Positions 24,976 through 38,501 are shown, counted from the first letter of the stretch. The stretch is DNA of 64,000 bases from Sipunculus nudus (GCA_026874595.1 CM049316.1:53515676-53579675), one strand, 5' to 3'. Numbers and translations are program-made. Notes: generated by a model from the letters alone, not told the origin.

Positions 24976-25015
24976 AGTATTTTCCCCCCCAAATAATTTG
25001 TCTTCGTAACATCCT

Positions 25016-26055
25016 ACAGTCACAAAACTCAGCAAAGGCTATATATCCATCATGGTGAGCCTTTTTAGGGAATGCTAGAGCCACAAACTTCTCATCCAGT
25101 GTTTGTATACCAGTGTACCAGCTATTACCCAACCAAACTGAAAATTAATTTGTGGGAAAATGCAGGCTTCATGAGCTGTTAGGTACAACTAGTTGATATA
25201 CTGTAGTTTATTCTTTCATTTTGTATAATCATAATTATTCTTGTAAGAGGGATATATTTATGCATTTTCATATATGTAATTGTGCTTCAGTTTTGTATTT
25301 AATTATTTAACTGTGTAGAGACGTTTTGTTTCAATGTTTAAGTATGTGTGACCTAGAGAGAAGTATTTTAAGATGGCTTTGAGTCAGCAGAAATTTGTTA
25401 TGATTCTGGTGTTTCATCCAGGTTGTCAGTTTTAGCAAACATAGCCAGGAATTAAGCTTGAAGTGTAAGATTGTTCTTGTAACTTAACAAAGAAACTTTT
25501 TAAGCAAGATTATTCTTGTTTCCTGATAGATAGATATTCCTATCTTCATTTTGTACTTATGCATTTTTATGGGTAAATCTGCAATGACCTTAAAATTCTG
25601 ATGAGCATTTAAGGCTGTAACAATTAAAAATAAATATGCTGGTATACCATTTCATGAACTGTCTGCAGATATACATCTTAATGAAATTTAGTAATTCATT
25701 CAGCTTCCTTGGGTCAGTATATTACACTGGATGATTGCACTGCCTCCTTTTTCATGGCACAGTAGGTATAAGGAATAATTCAGATAATTTGTAATTGACA
25801 TAAATCCAGGTGTCCTTGTTTGGTTAATAACCAGAACTTCTTACTGGAATCCACCAGGTGGGCTTTTCCTTCAGTATATTTAACACTCATACACATTCTG
25901 TTTTTATACTTTTAATCTAAAATGAAACCAGGAGAGAAAATTTGATATAATTTTACAACAGGATAAAAAGACTAGCTATTTTTTTGTTTGATCTGTATAT
26001 CATCAGCTTTGACTTTTATCCACTCAGCTGAGTTCCCTGTCTTACATGTAAAAAT
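25016..26055. other. No gene recognised
   Basis: AT-rich sequence without supported exons, RNA genes or repeat structure. Confidence 0.5.
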
Positions 26056-26220
26056 CTGAAACCACAAAAATCTCATCTGAAATCATAGGAATCCCATCTG
26101 AAATCACAGAAATCCCATCTGCAATAACAGAATTCCCATATGGAATCATAAATTCCCATATGAAATCACAGAATCCCCTTGTGAAATCAAAGAAATCCTT
26201 TATGAAATCACAGAAATACC
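26056..26220 (+). repeat. Tandem repeat of about 23 bp, 7-8 units
   Basis: Degenerate units of GAAATCACAGAAATCCCATCT type. Confidence 0.75.
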
Positions 26221-27840
26221 AATGATAGAAACTATGTCATTTCAGAAGCAGAATAATAGCAGACATGCAGAAAAAGATTGAGACAGATACAAAATTTATT
26301 CAATTTAAATTTGTGATTGATCCAATTGAGCAATAGAAATTGAATTTTGAATTATTTTTAGTGATATTTTTTATTACATAGTAAAGAATATTTACCTTTC
26401 TTTGCGTCTTTCTTTTACAATTTTTTATTCAAACAATAATGCAGTCAACAGGGCCTTTTGTATTTATAGCAAACTGTAGATCGTCCATCATCACATCAGA
26501 AAAAAGCAGTATAGTAACAACTCCAGTGTTCAACAGGTTCCTCTTGGCTAATGGCTGTTAGTAATGTGGAAGATTAATTCGTACCCATACTGAACCCAGG
26601 TTATTGCAATAAGGACTACATGCCACATAAACTAGGAGTTGGCACAACTCTGTCAGAATACTCTGTGTCAGATTGCTCAGAATCCCTCCAGTCATTTCCA
26701 GGACCCAGCTTGAACTTCCCACTTATAAGACTACTCTCTCGATGCACGCAGTCTCCTCTTGACCTTCACTCCAGGGCAACCCAGAAGTTTCAAGTCACCC
26801 TGGCAGTCATACATCGAAAACCAAATCTTCTACAGTAATTACAGTAGCATCTCAATTTTTTCAAACAGCTTTTGGGAAATACAGGGGGGAATTTGAAGTT
26901 TCTTGGCTTCCAGTGCCTCCACTGTTGGGGAAAATGTAGATTTTTTTAAAATTTAGATTTGTGAAGATAAAAACACCAGTTAAACTTGCATAATTGGAAA
27001 CCCCACAGATTGAATCCAGTTTTAATTAGTTATAATTAATATAATTAATATGTTCTTCCAATTCTTAAATCCTGACATGCCCCTAAGTTTATTGTGATAA
27101 ATGAAAACTGCACCTCTAGCTTAATTATGACTTTAGTCAGGTTACAGGTTTAAAGATAACCATACCAGTAGTGTCAGTTTATCAAAAGGAGGTTTCTCTT
27201 CCTCTGTTACCGGGTTTTGGATATCAGTCCGATCTGTAACTTCCAGCACTTGTATTCAGGTTAATATTGCCTATCAGTCAGACCAGATGGATTTTACAAG
27301 GAGAGTATCACTAAATGTGGGCTTACATGCTTGTATATACCTATCATCTCTAGGGCATTATTACAGTCCAGAGAACATGGTTGAAAATTATGCTGTTTAT
27401 CTGTCAGCCCAGAAAGAGGTGACAAGCGTAGTAACACTTAAACAGAAGAACAGCAGGCTTGCTTTAAGTATGGAGGCAAATAACGAGTTGTATGATTGGG
27501 AGTGATACTACCTGTTTATTATTTTATCAGGTATGTGACAGCCCAGTATCTGTCTCTATTTTTTTTCCCCATTTCTCAGTGACTGTCAGTTTCATATATA
27601 AAGTGTGAAGGTATATTGTTGCCATTATTCCAGGGTTAATAAAGCATACTGATAGTGAATGTAAAACCATGGCACATGGGGACCCATGGAAACATAAATG
27701 CTGATTAAATGTTTCAGACAGTGCCAGAAATAAAAAGTCCATCAACCCAAGTGTCCTCAGGCTAACATTTCAGGACCATTTGCCAGGGCATATTCATAGA
27801 CCTACTTTACTGAACATTTATCATATAAACATGGTGTATA
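26221..27840. other. No gene recognised
   Basis: Open frames at 26620-26838 and 27287-27505 (72 codons each) and a minus frame at 27527-27745 show no known domain and lack paired splice signals. I do not call them genes. Confidence 0.45.
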
Positions 27841-27850
27841 AGTGACAATC

Positions 27851-28549
27851 TACGCTCCCGAGGCAGCGGTTATCTTGTGCTTCTCAAGAAGCAACTGATT
27901 TTCACACTGCCTGCTTTGACCATTTATGATAAATTTAGACACCAGATGGCAGTTTGTTGTCCGCTGATAAAAACGTGGGTATGATGTGACAAGCAGCCAA
28001 CCAGATGCCAAGAAACAAACACTCGACAGGCATCCTGACTCCGCCCATTGCTGCGCTTCAGGCGCCGCTTGATGACATTTTATGGTCAAATTTTAAATGC
28101 TCCCTCTGCATTCTTGCATCATCAACTGATTCCATTATGACATTATGACTCTGTTAGCGTATCCATTTATCTGTTGTCTGCAGAACTGTAACCAGCCAGC
28201 GAGGTGCGCACGCAGCCTTTGTTGTTACGTTTCGTTTAAATTACAGCTCACTGGCTGGGCATCCTATGAGCCCATGCAAGGCCCTAAGCAAACCACATCT
28301 GGGGCCATTCTCTCTGAGCCTGTGGCCTGTACAGACGGTTACTGGGGCAATAAGCTGTCACTCAAAATGAAATGAACAACATTGGCTCCGTGTATTCCTC
28401 ACTTGGCTGTGTCTTCCAGCACAAGGTCTCAGCTGATTAGACAAAAATACAGTGCTCCCTCTGGTGTAGTAATTCATGATACGAGGTCATAACAAACAGC
28501 ACTTAAGATATAGGTAGTAGGCCTGGTAAAGCACTGTGTAAAGAGTGTA
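27851..28549 (+). mobile_element. Family H MITE, copy 2 (full length)
   Basis: This 699-bp copy runs from TACGCTC to GAGTGTA and is flanked by the 9-bp direct repeat GTGACAATC (27842-27850 and 28550-28558). The inner sequence includes a GC-richer block (about 28150-28360) absent from copy 1. The frames at 27850-28089 (-) and 28145-28375 (+) have counterparts in other copies but look like repeat shadows, with no transposase motif. Confidence 0.85.
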
Positions 28550-28607
28550 GTGACAATCTGAAAAATCAGCCTCCTCAGTCTTCATATACATGATCAGAAT
28601 TAAGTAA

Positions 28608-28627
28608 GGTATATATATATATATATA
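28608..28627. repeat. Short (TA)n microsatellite
   Basis: About nine TA dinucleotides. Confidence 0.85.
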
Positions 28628-29014
28628 GGCAATCAGGGTATAAAGGAAATTCAGTTCAAATCAACAGGGCAGAATATGTAGCACATATATACCAACTGGT
28701 AGTTTTGCATTTTTCCCTATATCTGGACAAATATGTTAACAAATCATAGATGTAAATGTCAGTCTAACTGTTTTTAACATGCTGCTCCAAAAGAACCCTA
28801 CTGGTAAAAATAGCTGTACTCCTGAAGGATAATCTACTAACATGAAAGACTTAACATGTGTGATTCATGTCAAGGGTAAAAAAGTCATGAAGTTTTCTTT
28901 ATGAAGGTTTGCAGCTCTTTTTATTCTAAAGATTATATGTAATTGTGAAAATATTGTAGTTGCCACTAGGCCTAGGGTCCATGAAATGTGAATATTCCTT
29001 GTAAATCACATATT

Positions 29015-29130
29015 GCATAAAAATTCCATATATTTGCCATATATTTTAAATATATATGGGAGTTATAAGGGGAGATATAAGGGACTTATAAGGCATATGT
29101 ATTTGCCATGTAACTTTCACATATATGACA
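29015..29130. repeat. CATATATG / CTTATAAG array fragment
   Basis: A third, short patch of the 10-11-bp word repeat seen at 17060-17450 and 20950-21240, without the flanking inverted repeats. Confidence 0.65.
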
Positions 29131-30955
29131 CTTATACAATTGTTTGGTACCTTAAGTTATTTGTTAAAATCTTTGACAAATCATAGGCTACTTTATGCAT
29201 TATTCATCCCTCTTGTAGGTCATATCTGGACTTAAATGTCATGCACTTTTATTCTAATTTTTTTTATGTTTTAGAAATCATGAAAAGTCATAAAATTTTA
29301 ACATTTTGTAAGTGTATGGACACCAACTATATTAATAAGTAATGGCTGAACCATAGCTAGTACTTAATATTACCAGTAACATGTCTACCAAAAGCCATGA
29401 CACCTATCAGGTCTTGGTGCTTCATTTTATTCTACATTTCTGAGAGGACAGTGAATTAAAATACAGCACTAGCTCAGCAAGAAATGTCAGTGACCAGCTG
29501 TTTTCCTCCAGCTATATTTACACATGTATAAGTAAATGCAGGGCAACATATGCCAGGCAGCAGTGCAGGCTGGATTTTATAATGTCTTATTGAGTCAAAG
29601 TCTTTGTTATCTCAAAATCATGCATCAGAAAGCTCTTCTTGTATTGTGACTGTCTGGAAAACAGGAAGACAACCACTCTACCCGGGACATATTGACGCAC
29701 TACCTTGACATTTTGTGTTCATTGTTTGCAGACATGTGTCAGGAAGACCCAGACAAAACAAATCTACTCATCTGTTTATGAGTCATTGTCATATATACAT
29801 ATTTGGTTAAACTCCATAACAACACCAGCCTTTTTTCGTTTATAAGGAGGACATAGATATTGTGAAATGTTTCTTTGAATAATTTTTATACCGAATGATA
29901 TAGATGATTTATTATTACACAATATCCACAACTCAAAATGTAACATCATTTAAGTCATTTCAGACAGTGGACATAAAAAGTTGGAGTTATTCCATGTTCA
30001 TAATGAAGAACCAGTTTATCAGACCCCCCCCCCCCCCCCATCATAAGGAGGGCCGAAGGCATACTAAAATGGTCTGTGTCTATCCGACCAGCCTACCATG
30101 TCCTAGCTGTCCCATTTTTTATCACATATCTCTCAGACCCTTTGCTGCTTTCTTCACCAAATTTTACAGACTTACTCATCATGTGACTAACATGTGATTA
30201 TAACCTGCAGGTGGCACCACCTCAGTTAAGCAACTTTCTCCAAAATTGTCTTTTACACTTTCCTTCAGATGAGGACACTTTATATATCCTTGAAATCAGA
30301 TGCAAGGATTCTTGGAGCTAGGGGAATTCAATGAATAGCAGTATACTTTATTGAATAGAATTATTTTCAAACTGCTGTTTACAAGTTTTTGTTATTTTAC
30401 AAAGATGTTCTTGCCAAGGTTTGGGAAAATTTGGGTATTACTGATGCCACACTTTCCTAATTATAAAAATATGGTGAGGGACTATTTGTACCTCTAGGTA
30501 CTTTAAACCTACCAGTATTTTGTTTTTCAATATCCCCAGATGTCAAGTCAGATATTATTACAAATGTGATAGCTGAACTGGCTAAAATAGTAAAAGTGTA
30601 GATGGTTAAAAAATAATTACTACACTACTACATGGTTTGTCAAAGAGCTTTTCATGAACCCTTAATAACCTAATGATATCCATGTAATTTTAACTGAAAC
30701 TTTGTTTTTTTTTATAATATTCTCAACCATAACTGTCAAGGCCTTAAAACTGTCTACCAATTCCTAAATTAAATCTGTTCAAGGACCCACACAGCTAGGG
30801 CACATGATTTAAATGAAACTTTTCAAGAACTCTTAGTGCATAATAAATGAATTTCAAAAAGTTCAGAGACTGGTGTCAAAACACCCCCATGTAATTGTCA
30901 TACTTCAAACTATTTCTCTGTCAGTTGGTTTTCCTAGAGCAGATGACTGCACATA
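29131..30955. other. No gene recognised; contains a poly-C tract
   Basis: A run of 16 C lies at 30024-30039. The + frame at 29904-30197 simply reads through it (proline run). Confidence 0.5.
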
Positions 30956-31057
30956 GTCAGAAATTATATACCAGGATAAAAGCAAATAAATCACATTTTT
31001 ACATTAGTCAGAAATTATATACCAGGATAAAAACAAATAAATCACATTTTTACTTTC
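30956..31057 (+). repeat. 51-bp tandem duplication
   Basis: GTCAGAAATTATATACCAGG and its continuation occur twice, at 30956 and 31007, with a single-base difference in the next 20 bases. Confidence 0.85.
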
Positions 31058-33185
31058 ATTATGTATTTTACTTGATCCTGAAAGAAAACTGTGAAATACT
31101 AAATAGGTATTTACCTGTATATTTGTTGAATATGAGTAAATGTTTAATTGAGTGAGAAAACATAATTAAAAGCATGGATGAACTAGCCAATTACAGACTG
31201 ATTTTTGCCTCTACTATTTATGAAACTTATGATTCTAGTTTTAATTGGACACACTCAGATGTCTATAAGGTTAATTGGAATTTTAAGGAAAGAGGTCACC
31301 ATAAGGACAGGTTTTCCTTTACTGTTTACTTCTTACAGTTGTTGATTATTTTATTTCTTCATCTTTTTTCGTGATAACATTTGTTATTGTGCTTCTTATT
31401 CGCAAGTTCTGGTTATAATACTGGGATGTTATGACTCCTTCCTTCTGCTCAAATGTCAATGTAAACATTATATAAATGGTTAAAAAGGAGACAGCAAGGA
31501 TGAGGAAGTAGACATCTTGTGATTGACATCCAATGAAAAGAGAAGATGCCATTATTTGGCCATGTGTCATGTTATCAGGAGTTCAGGTAGGAGCAGGGCT
31601 TGTTTTATTGCATGAAGGTGACTCTGTGATTTAATTCTGTGACACGGTGCCGTCAGGGGAGATTCCTCCATCACTTGGTAGATGCATCATCTATGATAGT
31701 TTATGGTGCCAGAGGCAGCGTGGGAACGATTGTGTCAGATGAACCAAAATAATCAACAAGTGTTTGGTGAAGAGGGTATGTAACTGGTATCCGTCAGATT
31801 CACAAGCCCGTCTTTGTCAATAAGGGTCCTCCGGAAACAGACCTTCCACAATAGAAGGTGAGGGGTCTGTGTTGTGGATGGATGACTCTTCACCAGCCCG
31901 GGTCACTGATGTTTCAGAATTAATTCATGTTTATACATAGGTTGGGCAAAATGAACAATTTATCTTGAGTTTTATCTTCTGGATTTCTAAAATTTGAGAT
32001 GTGTGTCAATATTTTTCAAGAGGATTTTTTTTTAGTCCACATGTTTCATTACCAAAGGAGACAACCAGTCTCCCCACTGCAGAGGCCAGTCATTTCTATT
32101 ATCTGATAAAGGCTGATATGGTCAATCACTCATAAGTCATTAAATCACAAAAAAAGTCTGTCTGTTGAAATTTTAAAATCACTTCCAAGTCTATTAATTA
32201 CAATTTTGTCAATTCAAAAGGCTGATTTTACATTTACAGCATGACATTTTTCATAACATGTATTCAAATTGTAAAGGGAGCCATGTAATTAAATCATTTC
32301 TTTACATGAACATGTTATAGAAAGAACATGATGTATATTTTTTTTTATATTTTGTTTATTTCATAAAATGTGACATACCATATATTCAATTTTAAATGTC
32401 CTTGAGCAGATCTGTTTGGTATTTTTTCAATGCTGATCTATTTCAGATAAATTCCTTTTTGTCAATATGAAAGAAGAAAAACATGTTTGATATAACATTA
32501 TAACATATTTGGTTCTATCTGTACAGATCAACACACAGAATGTTGACCTGTGATATTTAAAATATTTCATGGTTTCTTACAGTTAGTGTACACCCATCCT
32601 TTGTGTACCTTCTTGAGTAACAGAACTAAGTCTCTTTGCTTAAATACCTTAATTGGTGTCCTAGCTGGCAGAAACTTGTATACCCAATTGAACAGTCCCT
32701 GTACAGATAGTATATTTATTTTCACTTTCTTTTACATGTATAAGAGACTTCCTTTAGGACCTAAATGATAGGATCTAAAAGATAGGAGATTAAACAGGAT
32801 TCAGTAGTCCACCTGATTGTTGAGCTAATGGTACATGGCTTTCTACAAATCTGTATGACTTTTTGGACTCAACTAGCTGACACTGAAATATGTCAAGTGT
32901 TCCTCATAACTGAATACAGTTACATATGGGATACACCATAGGGAAATCTTCATGCCAGCACCTCAAAGGCATAATGGTTAAGGGATTTGCTCCAAGGTCT
33001 TTATCTGCAAGTTATGACTCCTGATTGCTTCAAAAGCCACAAGCATAGAAACTAATTCCTAACCTCACCAGAATCCTAAATAATAATATGTCTTTATAAT
33101 AATATGGTTGCACGCTTCATCCAGTGCTACCAACTAGCCATTGACCAAACAAAAGTCCAAAGTATTTTGGGGATCCCTGCATTTT
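31058..33185. other. No gene firmly recognised; GC-richer patch at 31590-31920
   Basis: Most is AT-rich. Within 31590-31920 there is an exon-like segment, from acceptor ATCCGTCAG| near 31798 to donor ATAGAAG|GTGAGG near 31858, with one open frame on the + strand. A minus-strand open frame overlaps it. Neither shows homology I recognise. Confidence 0.3.
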
Positions 33186-34458
33186 TATTTTTTAGCTGAC
33201 TATAAGTCATGTGAGCTATAGTTATGGTCCAGTGCCCCTCATCTGTCCATCTGTCAACTAGACTGGCACTTTTTTTAAACCATTCAACCTATGAATCCAA
33301 AATGCGGAATACTGTTAGATGTCCCGAAATCTCCTACCAAACCGAAAACTGGGTCACTAGGATTTTAAATTGTTATGGGCCCAAACATAATGCATTTTTT
33401 TTTAAATCATAAAAGATATAAACTCATTTAACACAAAAAAAATTAGCTAGATAAATAAAGCTAGAGACTTTCCTATGATATAAGTTTATTGAATCAAAAT
33501 TCAATTGTATACTCAAAATTTGATCAGAATCTTGCAAATTTTTTAGTGATTAGCACAAATAAAAAATTAATTCCTTATATTTTGCCTACTTTTACTATAT
33601 GGCACATTTTTTTCTGTAAGCACATTTGATTATATTTTCACAGCATGTACACAGAAGGAGTTGTAAGGCCAAAAAAAAATGAAAGGTATGGTTCTCTGGC
33701 ACTGCCGGCATCAATTTTAACCCACTCATGAAAATTATTATTTTGATTATCATCTTTCAAGAAGATAATATAATACAATTTTGATTCAATTTCCTTTGTT
33801 CTGTAGTTCTTTTACCTGTTTAGCAAAAAAAACCCTTGTTATTTTCATGCTTTTCCCTGATCATATGACATTTTTATTGAAACATACAAAAAAGGTCAAA
33901 AAGTATGATTCACATCAGAGCAAAAGCAGGTAAAGCATGATCTAGAAAAACCCAGCTTGGTATTAATTATACAGATATTTGTGTTAAGTCTTCTCTTTTA
34001 ACCTAATATTATGATTACCAGCTGTATACAGTAGTATTGCAGCCATTGCAGTGAAATTTTCCTTATGACTTGGGTCACAACTCAAAGTAGGCTTTATCAG
34101 TCCAGAAGAAATGCCTATTGATTTGTGTATTCATGGTTTACCTCCACCAGTCTGAGGTTAATGCATTCAGTTCTGTTTGTTAGTTCAGTGGTTTGCATGC
34201 TTGTTAATAACTTGTTAATACATGCTATGGCTAGATATCTGAAACAGTAATATATGATTGTGAAACAAGGCCTACAGGCCTAATGCCAACCTGTGCAATG
34301 AGATTACACCAGTTATAATGCCTCAATGCTGGACCATTACTTTTCAAGAACATGTGTAACATGTATATGAACAATGCAAATACTAAACACTTAGAACAAG
34401 AAACAATTAAACAAACATCACTGCTGAAATTCTAGCATGGGTGCACACAACACAAAAA

Positions 34459-35470
34459 CTAGAATACAGGTAGTCAACAAGTGACTACTTGTATCCACCA
34501 AAATCAGAGTGGAACAGGTGAAGTGAGGCATGGATTGAGTGGCAAGGGTAAATAGAGTGAGGTGTGTTGCATAATAGCCTTGATGTCTGCAGCCGAAATG
34601 TGTATGTAGGTTGCGCCACCTACCAAAAAATGCAGAAAGCTGTCCAAGAAGTAGAAACATGCCCAATTTTAGGCAGACAAGTCAAACCACTACTGAGATA
34701 TGAGTGATTTTAGCCCATGCCAGTCAAACAGACAGACACTGTGCAAAAATGGTGGCAGGTGGCACCACCATTTTTGTGTATGATTAAGAGCTATGTGAGA
34801 TCTATACACATGCCAAATTTCAGGGGTATATATGTCAAACCAGTCCTGAAATATAAGCCTGAATGTCTGCAGTGTATACATAAATGTAGGTGCCACGTGC
34901 CACAAAATCAAGAAAGCTATCCAAGATGTATAAACATGTAAAATTTTAGGCATATAAGTCAAACCATTACTGAGATATGAGTCAATTTAGCCCCAGCAGA
35001 CAATCATACGGACACTGTGCGAAAATGGTGGCGCCACCAATTTTGTGTATGATTAAGAGCTATATGAGATCTATATACACATGCAAAATTTCAGGGGGAT
35101 ATGTCAAACCAGTCCTCAGATATAAGACTGAATATTTTCATCTTTTACATAAATGTAGGTGGCGCCACCTGCAACAAAATCAAGCAAGCTGTCCGTGATG
35201 TATAAACCTGCAAAATTTTAGGCAGATATGTCAAACCACTGCCGAGATATGAGTGATTTTATCCCACAGCAAACAAACAGATGGACACTGTGCAAAAATG
35301 ATTGCAGGAGGCGCCACCAGTTTTGCGTATGATAAAGAGCTATGTGAGATCTATAAACATGCAAAATTGGTCAAATGGTTCCAGATATATGAGCTTGGAT
35401 GTCTGCAGTGTAAATTTGAATGTAGGTGGATGCTGTGAAAAAATCTAAGAAAATGCAGTCAGAAAAAAAA
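34459..35470 (-). mobile_element. Family D HINE-like transposon, copy 1 (minus strand, 5' end unclear)
   Basis: On the minus strand the 3' end reads hairpin GTAGTC-ACTTGTT-GACTAC, then CTGTATTCTAG and a T-run (34459 on the + strand). Inside are tandem units of about 280 bp carrying the palindrome GGTGGCGCCACC or variants (for example near 35028 and 35157). It matches the copy at 52291-53448. The outer 5' end could not be fixed, so it may be truncated. The + and - frames from 34418 to 35438 are repeat shadows. Confidence 0.65.
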
Positions 35471-35504
35471 ATAAACAAATGATGACTGATGACTGATTAT
35501 TTGC

Positions 35505-35790
35505 AAAAAATTTGGTGATGCTCGCTCCTGCCATTTTTGAGATAGGTATGGTTAACTAGAGACGACGCATGACACACTGACGCACAATGGATGATGCAGC
35601 AACATTGCATAAGCTCACAGGTTTGCTAAAAATCCGATGATTTTTTAGATGACAAATTTTTTGGGAACAAAATTGGTGATGCTAGCTCCTGCCCTTTCTG
35701 AGAAAGCTATGATGCACAAAGGACGACGGAAGACGGACGACGCCACACCATTGCATAAGCTCACAGATATGCTAAAAATGCAAACCAAGT
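35505..35790 (+). repeat. Tandem pair of about 170-180-bp units
   Basis: GGTGATGCTCGCTCCTGCC and CATTGCATAAGCTCACAG each occur twice, with GACGACG words between. Probably the core of another transposon fragment. Confidence 0.6.
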
Positions 35791-35929
35791 TTTTTCAAAC
35801 AGCTGAAAGATATAGTTCCAATAATCTGGGAATTCTGCATCTAGACATTGTGTCTAGACATCTAGACACTGTGTCTGTGTCTAGATATGGGCTGTGTTTG
35901 GACCCCCTGAATTAATTCTTATAACCAAA

Positions 35930-36410
35930 ATTATCATCTCAAACCTTCCATCTTTAGTAGTAAGTCACCTACCAACATGGGGAGAACCATAATTATTTTG
36001 AGGTCACAGGGTCAGAGGTCAAGGTTCCACCTTTTTTAAAAGCTTGTGGATGCATTTTAAGCCATACCTTTCTTCCTAAACCTACCATCTTTCACATATG
36101 GCTCACCTGTCAATGGGGGAAGAATGCCGTAGATTTTCACATCACAAGGTCAAAGGCCAAGGTAACAGGACTTGCTTGTTTGAAAAGCTTTTGGACACAT
36201 TTTAAGCCAAACAATGTGACCAAACTCTGCCATTGGTCATATACAGCTCGCCCATAAATAGGGGGAGATTCATATAGATATTCAGGTCACAAGGTAAAAG
36301 GTCAAGGTCACATGACCCTTTTCCCACACCTTCCATCTATGTCAACCAGCTCACCTACCAATAGGGATAGATTTTGAGGTCCCAAGGTCGAAGGTCTAGA
36401 ACACAGTCTC
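35930..36410 (+). repeat. About 120-bp units rich in AGGTCA words
   Basis: Four degenerate units contain AGGTCACAGGGTCAGAGGTC and TCACCTACCAATAGGG-type segments. The AGGTCA and AAGGTCA words equal nuclear-receptor half-sites, although they come from the repeat consensus. Confidence 0.65.
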
Positions 36411-36419
36411 ATTGTTTAC

Positions 36420-38250
36420 TAAAGATTGGTAGTGCCCTCTGTATTTTTTCCTAATTTTTACATATTTTCACTTGCAATTTTGAAACTGCCAAATAACAGC
36501 AGTTGCATCTGTTTCTCAGTTGTGGGTCCATCTGTTGTCTAGAAACCTAATATATTTATTGTGCATGATTAGTTTTATCAGTTCCTACAGACTGGTGGCA
36601 CCAATGACTTTCTATTTTCCGGGCATTTTTTATCCCTAACTTTGGTAATGTCAAATAACAGTAATTGTATCAGTTTCTCAACTGTGGTTTCATCTAGTGT
36701 CCTGAAACATCATATATGATTATTGATCATGACTAGTTTTGTCAGTTCCTGAGGACTTGTGGTGCCATCTGTATTTTTTGTATATTTCCAAGCACACGTA
36801 CATGTGCGTTTAACACTGACAAACTTAAATCAATGGTGTCAGGTCTTTTCGACTGTAATTTAATCCATTGTCCTGAAACATGGTTGCTTTTTGATTTAAA
36901 AAAAATTGTTTCATCAGTTGTTGAATACTGGTGTTACCAGCTGTATTTTTTTCTATTTTCAGTTATTTTTCCTCTATTTTGTAGACCGTCAAATGACAGC
37001 AGTCATATTAGTTTTTCAGCAGTGGATACTTTTTGGTCATGGATGGTTTTGCTAGTTTAAAAAAAGACTGTTGGTGCCACCTGTAGTTCTTTCTCATTTT
37101 AACACATTTCGCTTGTACTAATAATTGTATTTTACTTTCAAATATGTGTTTTAGTGGTAGTTTCCAATGATAATATCGACATTAACACTCCTACACTTAC
37201 AGGGGCAAATAAAATATTTGTGCTGGCAAGTGCACTACTGTTTGAATTTGTCCCCCCCCTCCCCCCCCCCTTGAGTGTTTTATTTTTTCAGGCTTATCCA
37301 AGCATAAAGACAATACAAGAATGATGTATTTTATTAATATCACCTAAATGACACTTCAACAATAACTGTGTGTAGCCTTTATCAGAATTTGTTTTTGTTA
37401 AGAATGTCTTTGCTAGTTTTGGCTTGACTGGCCTTCCAGACAAGTGCTTCTTTTCTGCTAACTTAGTAATGTTGTAATCTGATTGTGCATACACATAGAA
37501 TGTATTATCACACACACACAGAAAGTATAAAATATGTTTGCAGTATATCTATCCATGTGTGATGGTAAAAGTTCCCATCTGCGTCTTACAGATGTCAGAT
37601 TTTTCCAGGGAACAGTGATTAAATGAAGAGAATCAACCTCTTCCAGTCAAATGGATTGGATGATGGACAATATAACAAATCATGTCACTTTGTATCATTA
37701 AAAATATTCCACTCTTACTTACTTGGTCCAATCAAATCTTATATTTAATCATAATGGATGTCAAACTGTGTCACTCCATATTGGGATGTCAAATCATACA
37801 CTATAAGTCATTTAGCAAATTGATGTTTCTGTGTTTAAAGCCGTATGGAAATTTCTATTAAGAATTTGTAACTAGCCACATGATTATTCACAAAAAGCTT
37901 ATTTATCTCATTAGGTCCTTGTTAAAATTTATGATAGACTAATGCATCTAGAGTCCTGAAACCTAGTATATTTATTGATAATGTCCAATTTAAGCAATTC
38001 CTGAAGACTGGTGACTACACCTTTTTTTCTACTCTTCATGCATTCTCCTTTTATCTTTGAAACAACAAATTTCAGCTTTATATCAGTTGATTGAGGGTGA
38101 TTTCATCTAGTGTCCTGAAAGTTTATATGATTTTTGATTATGACTATTTCTATCAGTTACTGAAGACTGATGGCCCTACCTATACTTTTTAGCTCAGCTC
38201 AAAAAAAAATCCTTGCAAATCTTAAATTAGGTCATGGTGATCTATATTCT
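36420..38250 (+). repeat. About 165-175-bp degenerate tandem repeats of family F
   Basis: CATCTAGTGTCCTGAAAC, CAGTTCCTGAAGACTGGTGG and a TATTTTTTCT segment recur at roughly 36530, 36691, 36866, 37943 and 38107, with unrelated or more decayed sequence between 37080 and 37900. Confidence 0.65.
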
Positions 38251-38501
38251 GCAAGCTGTATTCTGGAAACATCAATTTCACTGTTTGAACCAGTAGCAAA
38301 TGTTCAGTCGTGCCTATAGAATCACTATTTTGCCCTAAACCATCAAGTAATGTACTCTATATATGCATACAAATCTTCTGGCCCCTACTGTTAATTTTCA
38401 CAACATTTGCAATAATTTTCTTCTAAATAAGACAACAGTTTTAAAAGTTAGGCCATTATCTCATGCTAATAAGCAGAGCGTCATGACCCATGGGTCACTT
38501 G

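Larger units (their letters stand above)
33190..38501 (+). mobile_element. Family F composite repeat, copy 2, with nested elements
   Basis: It begins near a T-run followed by AGCTGAC and a CATCTGTCCATCTGTC stretch. It includes the block matching 380-650 of the window, several blocks of internal repeats and a C-rich run (37251-37271). It ends with the palindrome GACCCATGGGTC (38485-38496), then ACTTG and a T-run, as in copy 1. Family D sits inside it. Short frames throughout are non-coding. Treating the 5.3 kb as one element is inference from the shared ends and internal blocks. Confidence 0.45.

Noticed and set aside
24509-25132. Overlapping open frames of 64-123 codons on both strands
   Set aside because: They reflect the tandem duplication of tRNA-like units; the frames resemble each other because the DNA repeats, and no protein domain is visible.
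27850-28375. Transposase remnants in MITE H
   Set aside because: Frames recur between copies only because the element does; no DDE/D or zinc-finger pattern is visible.
32940-33060. tRNA-like SINE head (AATGGTTAAGGG ... AGTTATGACTCC)
   Set aside because: Box-like words are present but too degenerate, and no stem pairing supports it.
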